64,000 nucleotides of DNA from the NCBI GenBank assembly GCA_030837785.1, contig JAUQYA010000120.1, forward strand, positions 1 to 64,000, written 5' to 3'. The translations under genes were made by a program, and so were the position numbers. Positions within the stretch are counted from its first letter, which is position 1. Every line of letters begins with the position of its first letter. This DNA comes from Albidovulum sp. (lineage in GTDB: Bacteria > Pseudomonadota > Alphaproteobacteria > Rhodobacterales > Rhodobacteraceae). This document shows, in pieces, positions 41,399 through 52,099 of this stretch. Below the pieces are notes generated by a model, which was not told the DNA's origin, did not search any database, and saw only the letters and a program-made list of their open reading frames with translations.

Positions 41399-43072
41399 TC
41401 AGGCCTCCTTCCCATCCATGATCAGCCGACGCGCCACTACGATCAGCCCGATGGACAAGGCTCCGATGCAGACGAAGATCGCGTTGACCGAGGGTGTGAA
41501 GCCGAAGCGCATCTGGTTCCAGACCCAGACCGGCAGCGTCGGCTCGGGCCCGGTCAGGAACTGCGTCACCACCACTTCGTCAAACGACAGGGTAAAGCCC
41601 AGAAGCGCGCCACCCAACAGCGCCCCGCCGATCAGCGGCAAAAGCACCGAGACGAAGGTGCGCAGCCGACTGGCGCCGAGGTCGAGCGATGCCTCGACCA
41701 GTGCGGGATCCAGCCTGCGCAGGCGGTTGATCACCGTAAGCATCACAACCGGCATCACGAAAGAGGCATGGCCCAGCACCACGCGCGGAATGCCGACCGG
41801 AAGGCCCAGAAGCTGGAACACCAGCACCAGCGTGATCGCCAGCACGATCCCCGGCACCGCGACCGGCAGCGCCACCAGTTGCTCCACCCAGCGCATCCGG
41901 TTGAGGCGACCGTAAGCGAAGGCCAGCGCAAAGCCGGTGCCCGCGATGACCGAGATCGCCACGACCAGCGTGCCGACCATCAGCGACCGCTTCAGGGCGG
42001 CCATCAGCCCGGCATCCTGCACGATGGCGCCGAACCACTTGAGCGTGAAGCCCGTCAGCGGGAAGGCCTGCAAATTGCTGTCGTTGAAGGCGAAAAGCCC
42101 GATGACGACAAGCGGCAGGTAGAGGAACACATAGGGCAGGCAGAAGGCCGCGAAGCCCAGCCCCGAGCGCAACCGACTGGCCTTGCGCGGCGAGATGGCC
42201 GTGGCGGTGGGTCCGCCGGCGGATTCGCCGGTCAGGATGCCGGGCACGCGGAACAGGCGGAACATCAGGCCCAGCAGCGCCGCGACACAGACCAGAAGGA
42301 TCGTCGCCAGCGTGGCGCCATAGGGCCAATCGCCGGCGATGCCGAATTGCGAGGCGACGACAACGCCCAGCATCGTGCCGTCCATGCCGCCGACCATCGA
42401 GGGCGTGATGTAGTCCCCGACCGCCATCAGGAAGGCCAGGGCAAGGCCGATCGCCGTGCCGGGCCGCGACAGGGGCCAGATCACTGTGCGGAACACCCGC
42501 GCACGCGAGGCGCCGCAGTCGAGCGATGCCTCGATCAACGACTGGGGAATGCGCTCGATAGCGGCATAGACGGCGATGAAGATGAAGGGCACGCAAAGGT
42601 AGACGAATGTCAGGAAGACCGAGAATGTGCTGTAAAGCAGCGCCGAAATCGGCTTGTCGATCAGGCCCATCGAAAGCAGCGTGGAATTGAGGATGCCCTT
42701 TTCGCCGAGGATCATCCGCCAGGCGAAGATCCGCATCAGAAGGCTGATCCACAGCGGCACGATGATCAGGATCAGGGCGAAGAAGCGACCCTTGGCCAGC
42801 ACGCGGGCGGCGTAATAGGCCGCCGGATAGGCGATCAGCGCTGCGACAGTCGTGGCCAGCGCGGCAGTCCAGAGCGTCCGACCCAGCAGCTTGATGAAGC
42901 CCCAGCTGCCAAGAGCGCGCTCGTAATTCGCAAGAGTCAAGTCGAACGAAAGGCCCAGGCTTTGTGAGGGTTGCAGGCTGGTCGCCACCAGCAGGATGTT
43001 CGGCAACAGCACAAGCACCGCCAGCCAAACCCAAACCGGCAATTCCGACAGGAAGCGGCGCACATCAGTCAT
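41399..43072 (-). CDS. Fused double-domain polyamine-type ABC permease (PotB-PotC fusion), system 2
   Basis: A 557-residue protein that contains two complete BPD-type permease domains. The first (about 1-275) has the EAA loop ASLDCGASRARVFRTVIWPLS and FLMAVGDYITPSMVGG. A linker with charged residues (about 280-300) follows. The second (about 300-557) has ASLDLGASRLRTFVSVLLPL and FTLSFDEVVVTQFLTGP. In most Pot systems these are separate proteins of 260-300 residues. It overlaps its ATPase gene by 8 bp. No binding protein adjoins it. Confidence 0.92.
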   Translation of the reverse strand: MTDVRRFLSELPVWVWLAVLVLLPNILLVATSLQPSQSLGLSFDLTLANYERALGSWGFIKLLGRTLWTAALATTVAALIAYPAAYYAARVLAKGRFFALILIIVPLWISLLMRIFAWRMILGEKGILNSTLLSMGLIDKPISALLYSTFSVFLTFVYLCVPFIFIAVYAAIERIPQSLIEASLDCGASRARVFRTVIWPLSRPGTAIGLALAFLMAVGDYITPSMVGGMDGTMLGVVVASQFGIAGDWPYGATLATILLVCVAALLGLMFRLFRVPGILTGESAGGPTATAISPRKASRLRSGLGFAAFCLPYVFLYLPLVVIGLFAFNDSNLQAFPLTGFTLKWFGAIVQDAGLMAALKRSLMVGTLVVAISVIAGTGFALAFAYGRLNRMRWVEQLVALPVAVPGIVLAITLVLVFQLLGLPVGIPRVVLGHASFVMPVVMLTVINRLRRLDPALVEASLDLGASRLRTFVSVLLPLIGGALLGGALLGFTLSFDEVVVTQFLTGPEPTLPVWVWNQMRFGFTPSVNAIFVCIGALSIGLIVVARRLIMDGKEA

Positions 43073-44126
43073 GGAACACCACGCAATCCGCCGGATCGAA
43101 GCTGACGATCACATCATCGCCGTGGCGCGGCATATGGCCATGACGCGCCGGAACCTGGGCGATCAGGTCGCGGGCGCCGACCTTGACCTTGATCTCGCAG
43201 GCATTGCCCATGAAGAGGACATCGGCGATCTTGCCCTCCATCCGCACCGGATGCAGCGGCGTCTCGCCCGAACCGCAGACCGACAGGGCCTCGAAGCGGA
43301 TCGCCATTTCCATCGGGCCCGAGCTCTTTTCGCCGGGCAGGGCAAAGCGGGTGTCCTGGAACTCGGCCACCGCGCCCTGCACCGACAGGGGCACGATGTT
43401 CGACTTGCCGATGAACTGCGCGACGAAGCGGTTGGCGGGTTTGTAATAAAGCGTCTGCGGGTCGGAAAGTTGCGCCACCTTGCCGCCCGCGATGACGGCG
43501 ACGCGGTTCGACATCGACAGCGCCTCGCCCTGGTCATGGGTGACATAGACGAAGGTGACGCCGATCCGGCGCTGCAGGTCGACCAGCAGGTGTTGCATCT
43601 GCTGGCGCAGGTTCAAATCCAGCGCCGACAGGGGTTCGTCCAAGAGCAGCACCTTGGGCTGGCCGACGAAGGCCCGCGCCAGGGCCACCCGCTGGCGCTG
43701 CCCGCCGGACACCTGATGCGGATAGCGGTCGGCCATGGTGGACATGGCAACCATCTCCAGCGCCTCGCCCACCCGCTTCTTGCGCTCGGCGGTGGAAACG
43801 CCTTTCATCAGCAGCGGATACTCCACGTTCGCCCGCAGGGTCATGTGCGGGAAAAGCGCATAGGACTGGAACACCGTGTTCACGTCGCGCTGATTCGGGG
43901 CCACGTCCGTCACATCGCGGCCGTCGATCGTCACCCTCCCGGCATCGGCATATTCGAAGCCGGCGATCAGCCGCAGAGCCGTGGTCTTGCCGGACCCCGA
44001 AGGCCCGAGCAGCGAAAAGAACTCGCCCGGCCGGATCGACAGGTCGTCGATCTGCAAGGCCGGAGAGGGGGCGCCGGGATAGGTCTTGACGACGTTCCGC
44101 AGGCTGACGATCTGGTCTTGATCCAT
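43065..44126 (-). CDS. Polyamine-type ABC transporter ATP-binding protein (PotA-like), system 2
   Basis: A 353-residue ATPase. It has Walker A GPSGSGKTT, signature VSGGQRQRVALARAFV, Walker B VLLLDEPLSALDLNLRQQM and a C-terminal regulatory domain. The start at 44126 follows AAGGGA; the longer open frame overlaps the aldehyde dehydrogenase. It energises the fused permease. It lies 19 bp after the aldehyde dehydrogenase gene, so import and oxidation genes share one operon. Confidence 0.92.
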   Translation of the reverse strand: MDQDQIVSLRNVVKTYPGAPSPALQIDDLSIRPGEFFSLLGPSGSGKTTALRLIAGFEYADAGRVTIDGRDVTDVAPNQRDVNTVFQSYALFPHMTLRANVEYPLLMKGVSTAERKKRVGEALEMVAMSTMADRYPHQVSGGQRQRVALARAFVGQPKVLLLDEPLSALDLNLRQQMQHLLVDLQRRIGVTFVYVTHDQGEALSMSNRVAVIAGGKVAQLSDPQTLYYKPANRFVAQFIGKSNIVPLSVQGAVAEFQDTRFALPGEKSSGPMEMAIRFEALSVCGSGETPLHPVRMEGKIADVLFMGNACEIKVKVGARDLIAQVPARHGHMPRHGDDVIVSFDPADCVVFHD

Positions 44127-44145
44127 GTCCCTTGCCCCTTTTCGT

Positions 44146-45573
44146 TCAGGCTTCGCCGCAGGTGATGGCCTTGACCTCCAGGAATTCGGCCATGCCCAGA
44201 ACCCCGCCCTCGCGCCCGTTGCCAGACTGCTTGTAGCCGCCGAAGGGCGCCGCATGGTCAAGGTTAGGGCCGTTGACGAAGACCGATCCGACCTGCACAC
44301 GGGCCGCGACGGCCAGCGCGTGATCCTGATCCTTCGACTGCACATAGGCCGCCAGCCCGTAGGGCGTATCGTTGGCGATCTGGACCGCCTCGTCTTCCGA
44401 GCCATAGCCGAGGATGCAGAGCACCGGCCCGAAGATTTCCTCCTGCGCCACCGCCATGTCGTTCGTCACATGCGAGAATATCGTCGGGCGGATGTAAAAG
44501 CCCTGATTGAGCCCCTGCGGCATGTCCGGCCCGCCGGTGGCGAGCGTCGCGCCCTCGTCGATACCCTTCTGGATCAGACGGCGGATCTTGGCGAATTGCA
44601 CGGCATTGGCGACCGGGCCAAGGTCGGTTTTCGGATCGGCGGGGTTGCCGATCTTCAGGGGCGCGACGGTGGCAACGGCGATCTCAACCGCCTCGTCCAT
44701 CCGGTGATGCGGCACCAGCATCCGCGTCGGCGCATCGCAGGACTGGCCGGAATTGGCCATGCAGACCTGCACGCCCTGCCGCACCGCCTTCGGAAAATCG
44801 GCATCGTCCAGAAGAATGTTGGCCGACTTGCCGCCCAGTTCCTGCGCCACGCGCTTCACCGTATCTGCCGCCGCCTTGGCGATCAGCACGCCCGCACGGG
44901 TCGAGCCGGTGAAGGAGACGAAGTCGATGCCCGGATGCGACGAGATCGCCGCCCCGACCTCCGGCCCGGTGCCCTGCACCAGGTTGAACACGCCTGCCGG
45001 AACCCCGGCCTCGTCAAGGATTTCGGTGAAGAACACGGCATCAAGCGGCGTCATTTCCGAGGGCTTCAGCACCATGGTGCAGCCCATCGCGATCCCCGGC
45101 ATCACCTTCAGGAAGATCTGGTTCAGGGGCCAGTTCCACGGCGTGATCAGCCCGGCAACGCCGATCGGCTCTTTCAGGATCAGGCTGCGGCCGATGGTTT
45201 CGCGGAACTTGAAATCCCGCAGGCCGGCGATGGCGGCCTCGATATGGCCCACGCACATCTCGACCTGCGCCTCGATGGAAAGCGTGATCGGGCAGCCCAT
45301 CTCGGCGCTGATCCAGGGCGCAATCTCCAGCTTGCGGCGCTGGAAGATGGTCAGGATGCGGGTCAGGATCTCAAGCCGGGTCTCGACCGGGGATTGCGAC
45401 CAGACGGGAAAGGCCCGGCGCGCGGCGGCAACGGCCAGGTCGACATCCTTGGCCGAGCCGAGCGCGATGGTGGCGCAGGCGGTCTCTGTCGCCGGGCTGA
45501 TCACGTCCAGCGTTGCGGGAACCACCGGATCGACCCACTGGCCGTCGATGTAGAGTTTCGCGAAATGGTCCAT
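44146..45573 (-). CDS. Aldehyde dehydrogenase family protein
   Basis: A 475-residue NAD(P)-dependent aldehyde dehydrogenase. It has GLITPWNWPLNQIFLKVMPG, the cofactor motif FTGSTRAGV, the Glu motif AQELGGKSANILL and the catalytic Cys in MANSGQSCDAPTRML. It is 11 bp downstream of GMC dehydrogenase copy 2, so the pair would carry out alcohol to aldehyde to acid oxidation as in choline-to-betaine chemistry (BetA/BetB-like logic, inference). The FTGST Glu/Cys pair is intact, so it should be active. Confidence 0.92.
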   Translation of the reverse strand: MDHFAKLYIDGQWVDPVVPATLDVISPATETACATIALGSAKDVDLAVAAARRAFPVWSQSPVETRLEILTRILTIFQRRKLEIAPWISAEMGCPITLSIEAQVEMCVGHIEAAIAGLRDFKFRETIGRSLILKEPIGVAGLITPWNWPLNQIFLKVMPGIAMGCTMVLKPSEMTPLDAVFFTEILDEAGVPAGVFNLVQGTGPEVGAAISSHPGIDFVSFTGSTRAGVLIAKAAADTVKRVAQELGGKSANILLDDADFPKAVRQGVQVCMANSGQSCDAPTRMLVPHHRMDEAVEIAVATVAPLKIGNPADPKTDLGPVANAVQFAKIRRLIQKGIDEGATLATGGPDMPQGLNQGFYIRPTIFSHVTNDMAVAQEEIFGPVLCILGYGSEDEAVQIANDTPYGLAAYVQSKDQDHALAVAARVQVGSVFVNGPNLDHAAPFGGYKQSGNGREGGVLGMAEFLEVKAITCGEA

Positions 45574-45584
45574 GTTGTCCTCTC

Positions 45585-47192
45585 TTATTCCTTGACCAGA
45601 TCACCGGCGCGATCGCCGATCATGATCGAGGCGGCATTGGTATTGGCGGAAACGACGACGGGCATGATCGAGGCATCGGCGACGCGCAGCCCTTGCACGC
45701 CATGCACCTTCAGGTCAGGGCCGACCACTGCCGACGAATCCGACCCCGGCCCCATCTTGCAACTGCCCGCAAGGTGCCATGAGGTCATCACCCGTTGGTC
45801 GATCCAGGCATCAAGCGCCGCGTCGGAGTCGACGTCGCGGCCCGGTTCCAGCTCGTCGCCCGCATAGTCCGAGAAGGCGCGCGTGCCCAAAACCTTGCGG
45901 GCGAGGCGCACCCCTTCGCGCAGCGACTGGCGGTCGATTTCGTCCTTCAGGAAGTTCATGCGAATGACCGGCGCGTTCCTGGGATCGGCCGAGCGCAGCA
46001 CAATCTCGCCCCGGCTTTCGGCGCACATCAGCGCGCAATGCACTTCGAGGCTTGGCATCGGATAGGGCTTGAAGCTGACCGGATCAATGGCCAGCGGCAG
46101 CAGTTCGAACTTCAGGTTGGGCTTGGCAAGGCCCGGCCTTGTGCGCACGAACGCCGCCGCCTCGAACTGGTTCGACGCGGCAAAGCCGGTGTGATTGGCG
46201 AACCACTGCATCCCGATCAGCACATTTCGGGGAAACCGCATCAGGTGGCGCAAGGATGCCTTTGCGTCCTTGCAGGTGTAGTGCACCGCCACATCCGGGT
46301 GATCCTGCAGGTTCTGCCCGACGCCCGGCAGGTGATGCACCACCGGCAGGCCCAGATCGGCCAGCCGCGCGCCGTCGCCGATACCCGACAGCATCAGTAT
46401 CTTGGGGCTGTTGGCCGCCCCCGCCGACAGGATGATCTCGCGTTCGGCCCGGAACGTGACGGCCCGGCCGCCCCGGTGGCCAGTGACGCCCACCGCCCGC
46501 GTGCCCTCCATCACCAGCCGGTCGACCTCGACCCCGGTCAGGATCGTCAGGTTCGGGCGGCGGCGAACTTCCTCGGTCAGGTAGGCGCGGGCCGTAGACG
46601 AGCGCACGCCTTTCAGGATCGACTGCTCCGAGGGACCGAAACCCTCTTGCGTGGCGCCGTTCGGGTCGTCGACAACGGCGAACCCCGCCTCGCGTCCCGC
46701 CGCCATCCAGGCGCGGTTGATCGGCTTGTCCTTGCCGGGCGGGACCATCACCTGCAACGGCCCGCTGCCGCCGCGATAGCGGCTTTCGCCACGGGTCGAG
46801 GTTTCCATGCGCTTGAAATACGGGAGCACATCCTTGTAGGCCCAACCGCTGCACCCCGCCGCAGCCCATTCGTCGAAATCCGCAGGCTCTCCGCGGGTGA
46901 AGACCATGCCGTTGATCGAGGACGACCCACCCAGCACCCTGCCCCGCGCGATGTCCACCACGCGGTTGCCGATGAAGGGCTCGGGCTCGGTCTTGTAGGC
47001 CCAGTTGTATTTCGTGCCGGTCACCAGATCGGCGACCATGGCCGGCATGTCGATCTTCCAGGTCCGGTTGTCCGGCCCCGCCTCGATCAGCGCCACCGTG
47101 ACCGAGGCCCGTTCGGACAGCCGCGCCGCAACCGCGCAGCCGGCCGAACCCGCGCCCACCACGATGTAGTCGAACGACCCCAGTTCCGACAT
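45585..47192 (-). CDS. GMC family oxidoreductase (choline dehydrogenase-like), copy 2
   Basis: A 535-residue GMC flavoprotein with FDYIVVGAGSAGCAVAARLSE, signature 1 GRVLGGSSSINGMVFTRG, signature 2 SAGAANSPKILMLSGIGDG, and the C-terminal His and Asn in SWHLAGSCKMG and VSANTNAASIM. The start at 47192 is preceded by GGGGGAAG; an ATG further upstream at 47309 is not supported. First gene of an operon with aldehyde dehydrogenase, Pot-type transporter 2, enoyl-CoA hydratase and the CaiE-like protein. It resembles copy 1 more than copy 3. Confidence 0.9.
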   Translation of the reverse strand: MSELGSFDYIVVGAGSAGCAVAARLSERASVTVALIEAGPDNRTWKIDMPAMVADLVTGTKYNWAYKTEPEPFIGNRVVDIARGRVLGGSSSINGMVFTRGEPADFDEWAAAGCSGWAYKDVLPYFKRMETSTRGESRYRGGSGPLQVMVPPGKDKPINRAWMAAGREAGFAVVDDPNGATQEGFGPSEQSILKGVRSSTARAYLTEEVRRRPNLTILTGVEVDRLVMEGTRAVGVTGHRGGRAVTFRAEREIILSAGAANSPKILMLSGIGDGARLADLGLPVVHHLPGVGQNLQDHPDVAVHYTCKDAKASLRHLMRFPRNVLIGMQWFANHTGFAASNQFEAAAFVRTRPGLAKPNLKFELLPLAIDPVSFKPYPMPSLEVHCALMCAESRGEIVLRSADPRNAPVIRMNFLKDEIDRQSLREGVRLARKVLGTRAFSDYAGDELEPGRDVDSDAALDAWIDQRVMTSWHLAGSCKMGPGSDSSAVVGPDLKVHGVQGLRVADASIMPVVVSANTNAASIMIGDRAGDLVKE

Positions 47193-47347
47193 GCCGGACT
47201 TCCCCCTGACTCGCGGCCCGAGGACCCGATCGCGCAAATGCTGCCGGTGCGGGGATGGATTGTCAACTGTAAAGAAGAATTTTGTACTTGCGCGTTTGTT
47301 TTTCGCCATGCGATGAACATGGCCACCTTGACATCCCGGTTTATCAG

Positions 47348-47362
47348 TACGCCAATCGTACC
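47348..47362. promoter_or_regulatory. Palindrome GTACG-N5-CGTAC in a divergent promoter region
   Basis: A perfect 5-bp inverted repeat followed by a third AGTACCG half-site. It lies between GMC copy 2 (start 47192) and the nitroreductase (start 47383), just downstream of a plus-strand TTGACA (47332-47337 region). Confidence 0.4.
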
Positions 47363-47382
47363 GACAAGTACCGAAAGGGCAG

Positions 47383-48075
47383 ATGATGCTTGATTCTCCG
47401 CAGCCGACCTATGCCAGCCTCCTGCAGGTCGCCAAGACCAGGCACTCCTGCCGCGCCTTCCTGCCCCGGCCCGTCGCCCGCGCCGAGATCGACCGCATGC
47501 TGGCGGTGGCCGAGATGACGCCCTCGGACTGCAATTCGCAGCCGTGGGAGGTGTTCTTCGCCTCGGGACCAACTCTGGAGCGGCTGCGGGCCGACCTTTT
47601 CGCCGCCGCCGGGGGGCAGGAGACACCAACGACCGACGTGCCGCCGATCGCGAAATACACCGGCCTCTACCAGGACCGCCGCCGCGCCTGCGGCTGGGCG
47701 CTATACGAGGCGGTCGGCGTGACCAAGGGCGACCGCGTCGCCTCGGGCAAGCAGGCAATGGAGAATTTCCGCTTCTTCGGCGCCCCCAATGTGGCGATCG
47801 TCACCAGCCCGAAGTCGCTGGGAGAACGCGGGTTGTTCGACACCGGCATCTATCTTGGCCACTTCCTGCTGGCCGCGCAGTCGCTGGGCATCGCCGCCGT
47901 GCCACAAGGGGCGATCTCGCACTATGCGGCGGTCATCCGCCGACATCTGCCGATCCCGGAGGAGTTGCAGATCATCTGCGGCGTGGCCTTCGGCTACAGC
48001 GACACCAGCCATCCGGCGAACGACTTCCGCACCACGCGCGCACCGCGCGACGAGTATGTGCATTTCGCCGAATGA
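47383..48075 (+). CDS. Nitroreductase family protein
   Basis: A 230-residue FMN-dependent nitroreductase. It has the N-terminal KTRHSCRAFLPRPV (R-S-x-R-x-F phosphate-binding motif), AEMTPSDCNSQPWEVFFA and a C-terminal GVAFGYSDTSHPANDFRTTR typical of the family. The native reaction may be reduction of a nitro group, quinone or enone. It starts the plus-strand series that leads to the deacetylase, acyl-CoA synthetase, GMC copy 3 and exporter genes, with a 70-bp gap containing AT-rich promoter-like sequence before the deacetylase. Confidence 0.88.
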   Translation: MMLDSPQPTYASLLQVAKTRHSCRAFLPRPVARAEIDRMLAVAEMTPSDCNSQPWEVFFASGPTLERLRADLFAAAGGQETPTTDVPPIAKYTGLYQDRRRACGWALYEAVGVTKGDRVASGKQAMENFRFFGAPNVAIVTSPKSLGERGLFDTGIYLGHFLLAAQSLGIAAVPQGAISHYAAVIRRHLPIPEELQIICGVAFGYSDTSHPANDFRTTRAPRDEYVHFAE

Positions 48076-48145
48076 ACGACACTTGCAAAACATTCGTATT
48101 AGGTCGTAAAATGTACGCATCGGTATACACCAGCGGGAACGAGTA

Positions 48146-48966
48146 GTGACCACGGTCTGCCTGACCTTTGATTTCGATGCGGTGTCCCTGTGGATCACCA
48201 CGATGAGGCAGCCCTCCGCCACGCCCCTGTCGCGCGGCGAATATGGCGCGCGGGTGGGCGTGCCGCGCCTTCTGGCGCTCTTGGCCGAAAAGCGCGTCAC
48301 TGCCACCTTCTTCATTCCGGCCCACACGGTCCGCGCCTTTCCTGACGCCGCCCGCGCCATCCGTGATGCCGGTCACGAGATTGCCCTGCATGGCTTTGCG
48401 CATGAGAACCCGGTGGGCCTGGCCCCGGGAGAGGAGGCGCGGCTTCTCGACCTGTCCATCGCCAGCTTCCGCGATCTGGGCGTGACGCCGCAGGGCTACC
48501 GCTCACCGGCCTGGGATCTGACGGTCGACTCCATCAGTCTTCTGGCCGAGCGTGGGCTGATCTACGACAGCTCGATGATGGCTGACGATTACCGCCCCTA
48601 TCTGGCGCGCAGGGGCACCACGGCCAGCGAAACCTCCTACGACCCCGGCGAGGAAACCCGGGTCGTAGAGCTTCCCGTCGCCTGGGAGCTGGACGATTTC
48701 CCGCATTTCACCTTCCTGAACAAGCCGATGTATCTCGGCCTGCGCAGCCCGGACGAGGTCCTGTACCTCTGGCGCGAGGAATTCGACTTCTGCCATGACA
48801 TCGGCGGCACCTTCACCCTGACCATGCATCCCCAGATCATCGGCCGCGGCCCCCGCATCGCCATGCTGGGCCGGCTGATCGACCACATGGCCGCACAAGG
48901 GGCCGCCTTCCGCACCTGCGCCGAGGAAGCCCTTCGCCAGCGCACCCTTCTGACGACGAGGATCTG

Positions 48967-48967
<1 letters not shown>
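48146..48967 (+). CDS. Polysaccharide deacetylase family protein (NodB-like fold)
   Basis: A 273-residue protein that begins with GTG (TTVCLTFDFDAVSLW). The NodB-type metal motifs are FDFD near the N-terminus and GHEIALHGFAHEN (His-His), followed by GYRSPAWDLT (the R/W substrate-site motif). There is no signal peptide, so it is cytoplasmic and likely acts on a small amide, as in PuuE-type allantoinases, and not on cell-wall sugar. The stop codon overlaps the acyl-CoA synthetase start (ATGA), arguing for a joint pathway. Confidence 0.85.
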
Positions 48968-50472
<1,505 letters not shown>

Positions 50473-50473
50473 A

Positions 50474-52099
50474 ATGGACTACGATTACATCGTCATCGGT
50501 GCCGGCACCGCCGGCTGCATCGTCGCCTCGCGTCTGACAGAAGACCCCGGCACCTCGGTTCTCTTGATCGAAGCCGGGGGCTGGGACCGTTCCATCATCG
50601 TCCGCATGCCCGCCGCCGTGCCGCTGGCCTATCAGAAGGCCTCCTACGGCTGGGGCTACCAGTCAGGGCCGGAGCCTTTCGTCGACAACAAGATGCTCGA
50701 CGAAAAGCGCGGGCGGCTGATCGGCGGGTCGTCCTCGATCAACGCGATGATCTTCAACCGCGGCAACCCGATGGATTTCGAAGGCTGGGCCGCGCAGGGA
50801 CTGGCCGAATGGGATTACGCCCACGTCCTGCCGTACTTCCGCAAGATGGAAAGCTTCTCCGGCGGCGCGGATGATTGGCGCGGCGGCGACGGGCCGATGA
50901 AGGTCGACCGCTGCAAGGCCGATCACAGGATGTTCGAAACCTGGCTGACGGCGGGTGAACAGGCGGGCTATCCGACGACGCCCGACCACAATGGCTTTCA
51001 GCAGGAAGGCCTGCACCGCGCGCAGACGCTGATCGGCGATGGCGAACGCTGGACGACCGCGCAGGGTTATCTGCGCGCGGCCCAAGGCCGAAGCAACCTG
51101 ACGATCTGGACCAGGGCGCTGGTCCACAAGGTGCTGGTCGAAGGCGACCGCGCGGTCGGGGTGGAACTGACCCACAAGGGTCAGGTCAGGAAGGTGACGG
51201 CGGGCAAGGAAGTGATCCTCTCGGCCGGATCGTTCAACACGCCCAAGCTGATGATGCTGTCGGGGATCGGCCCGGCGGATCACCTGCGCGCGCATGGCAT
51301 CGCGGTGAAGCACGACGTACCGGACGTTGGCGAGAACCTGGAAAACCACGTCGCGGCCAGCGTGCAGTACCTCGCCGCCGACAAGGACTCGCTGGCCGGC
51401 GAGTTCACCATGATGAAGCGCGCCATGCTCGGGGTGGACTGGATCCTGCGCCGCAAGGGCATGGGGGCGATCAGCTTCTACCAGACCGGCGGCTTCATCC
51501 GCACCCGGCCCGATGTGCCGTGGCCGAACATCCAGTACGAATTCCTGCCCTTCATGCGCGGTGTGGTGAACGGGCGGCTGAAGGCGACGCCGGGCTTCAT
51601 GATCTATTTCCAGGGCTGCCGGCCGCAGAACACCGGACGGGTAACGCTCACCTCCGCCGATCCGGCGGCCCCGCCGAAGATGATCTTCAACCACCTGCAA
51701 TACCAGCAGGACATGGACGATCTGGTCGATGCCCTGAAGATCGCGCGCGAGATGGTGGCCCAGCCCGCCTGGGACGGCATCCGCGGCCGCGAGGTCAAGC
51801 CGGGCGCCGAGGTGACGACCAAGGCCGATCTGGAAGCCTATATCCGCAGCGATCTTGGCACCTGCTACCACCCCTGCGGCACCGCGAAGATGGGCGTCGT
51901 GACCGATGACGAGGGGCGGGTGAAGGCGGTCCGGGGCCTGCGCGTGGTCGATGCCTCGATCATGCCGCGCGTCCTGACCGGCAATATCAGCGCCGGGGTG
52001 ATGATGCTGGCCGAGAAGATTTCGGACCGCATCCGGGGTCGGGCAGCTCTGGCACCGTCGCGAGCCGAGTTCTTCCACCATCCCCATGCCCGGGTCTGA
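50474..52099 (+). CDS. GMC family oxidoreductase (choline dehydrogenase-like), copy 3
   Basis: A 541-residue GMC flavoprotein. It has YDYIVIGAGTAGCIVASRL, signature 1 GRLIGGSSSINAMIFNRG, signature 2 SAGSFNTPKLMMLSGIGPA, and the C-terminal His/Asn in CYHPCGTAKMG and LTGNISAGVMM. It is more distant from the other two copies. Start chosen at 50474, one base after the ligase stop; the frame upstream is a shadow. Its last 14 bases overlap the exporter gene start. Confidence 0.9.
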   Translation: MDYDYIVIGAGTAGCIVASRLTEDPGTSVLLIEAGGWDRSIIVRMPAAVPLAYQKASYGWGYQSGPEPFVDNKMLDEKRGRLIGGSSSINAMIFNRGNPMDFEGWAAQGLAEWDYAHVLPYFRKMESFSGGADDWRGGDGPMKVDRCKADHRMFETWLTAGEQAGYPTTPDHNGFQQEGLHRAQTLIGDGERWTTAQGYLRAAQGRSNLTIWTRALVHKVLVEGDRAVGVELTHKGQVRKVTAGKEVILSAGSFNTPKLMMLSGIGPADHLRAHGIAVKHDVPDVGENLENHVAASVQYLAADKDSLAGEFTMMKRAMLGVDWILRRKGMGAISFYQTGGFIRTRPDVPWPNIQYEFLPFMRGVVNGRLKATPGFMIYFQGCRPQNTGRVTLTSADPAAPPKMIFNHLQYQQDMDDLVDALKIAREMVAQPAWDGIRGREVKPGAEVTTKADLEAYIRSDLGTCYHPCGTAKMGVVTDDEGRVKAVRGLRVVDASIMPRVLTGNISAGVMMLAEKISDRIRGRAALAPSRAEFFHHPHARV

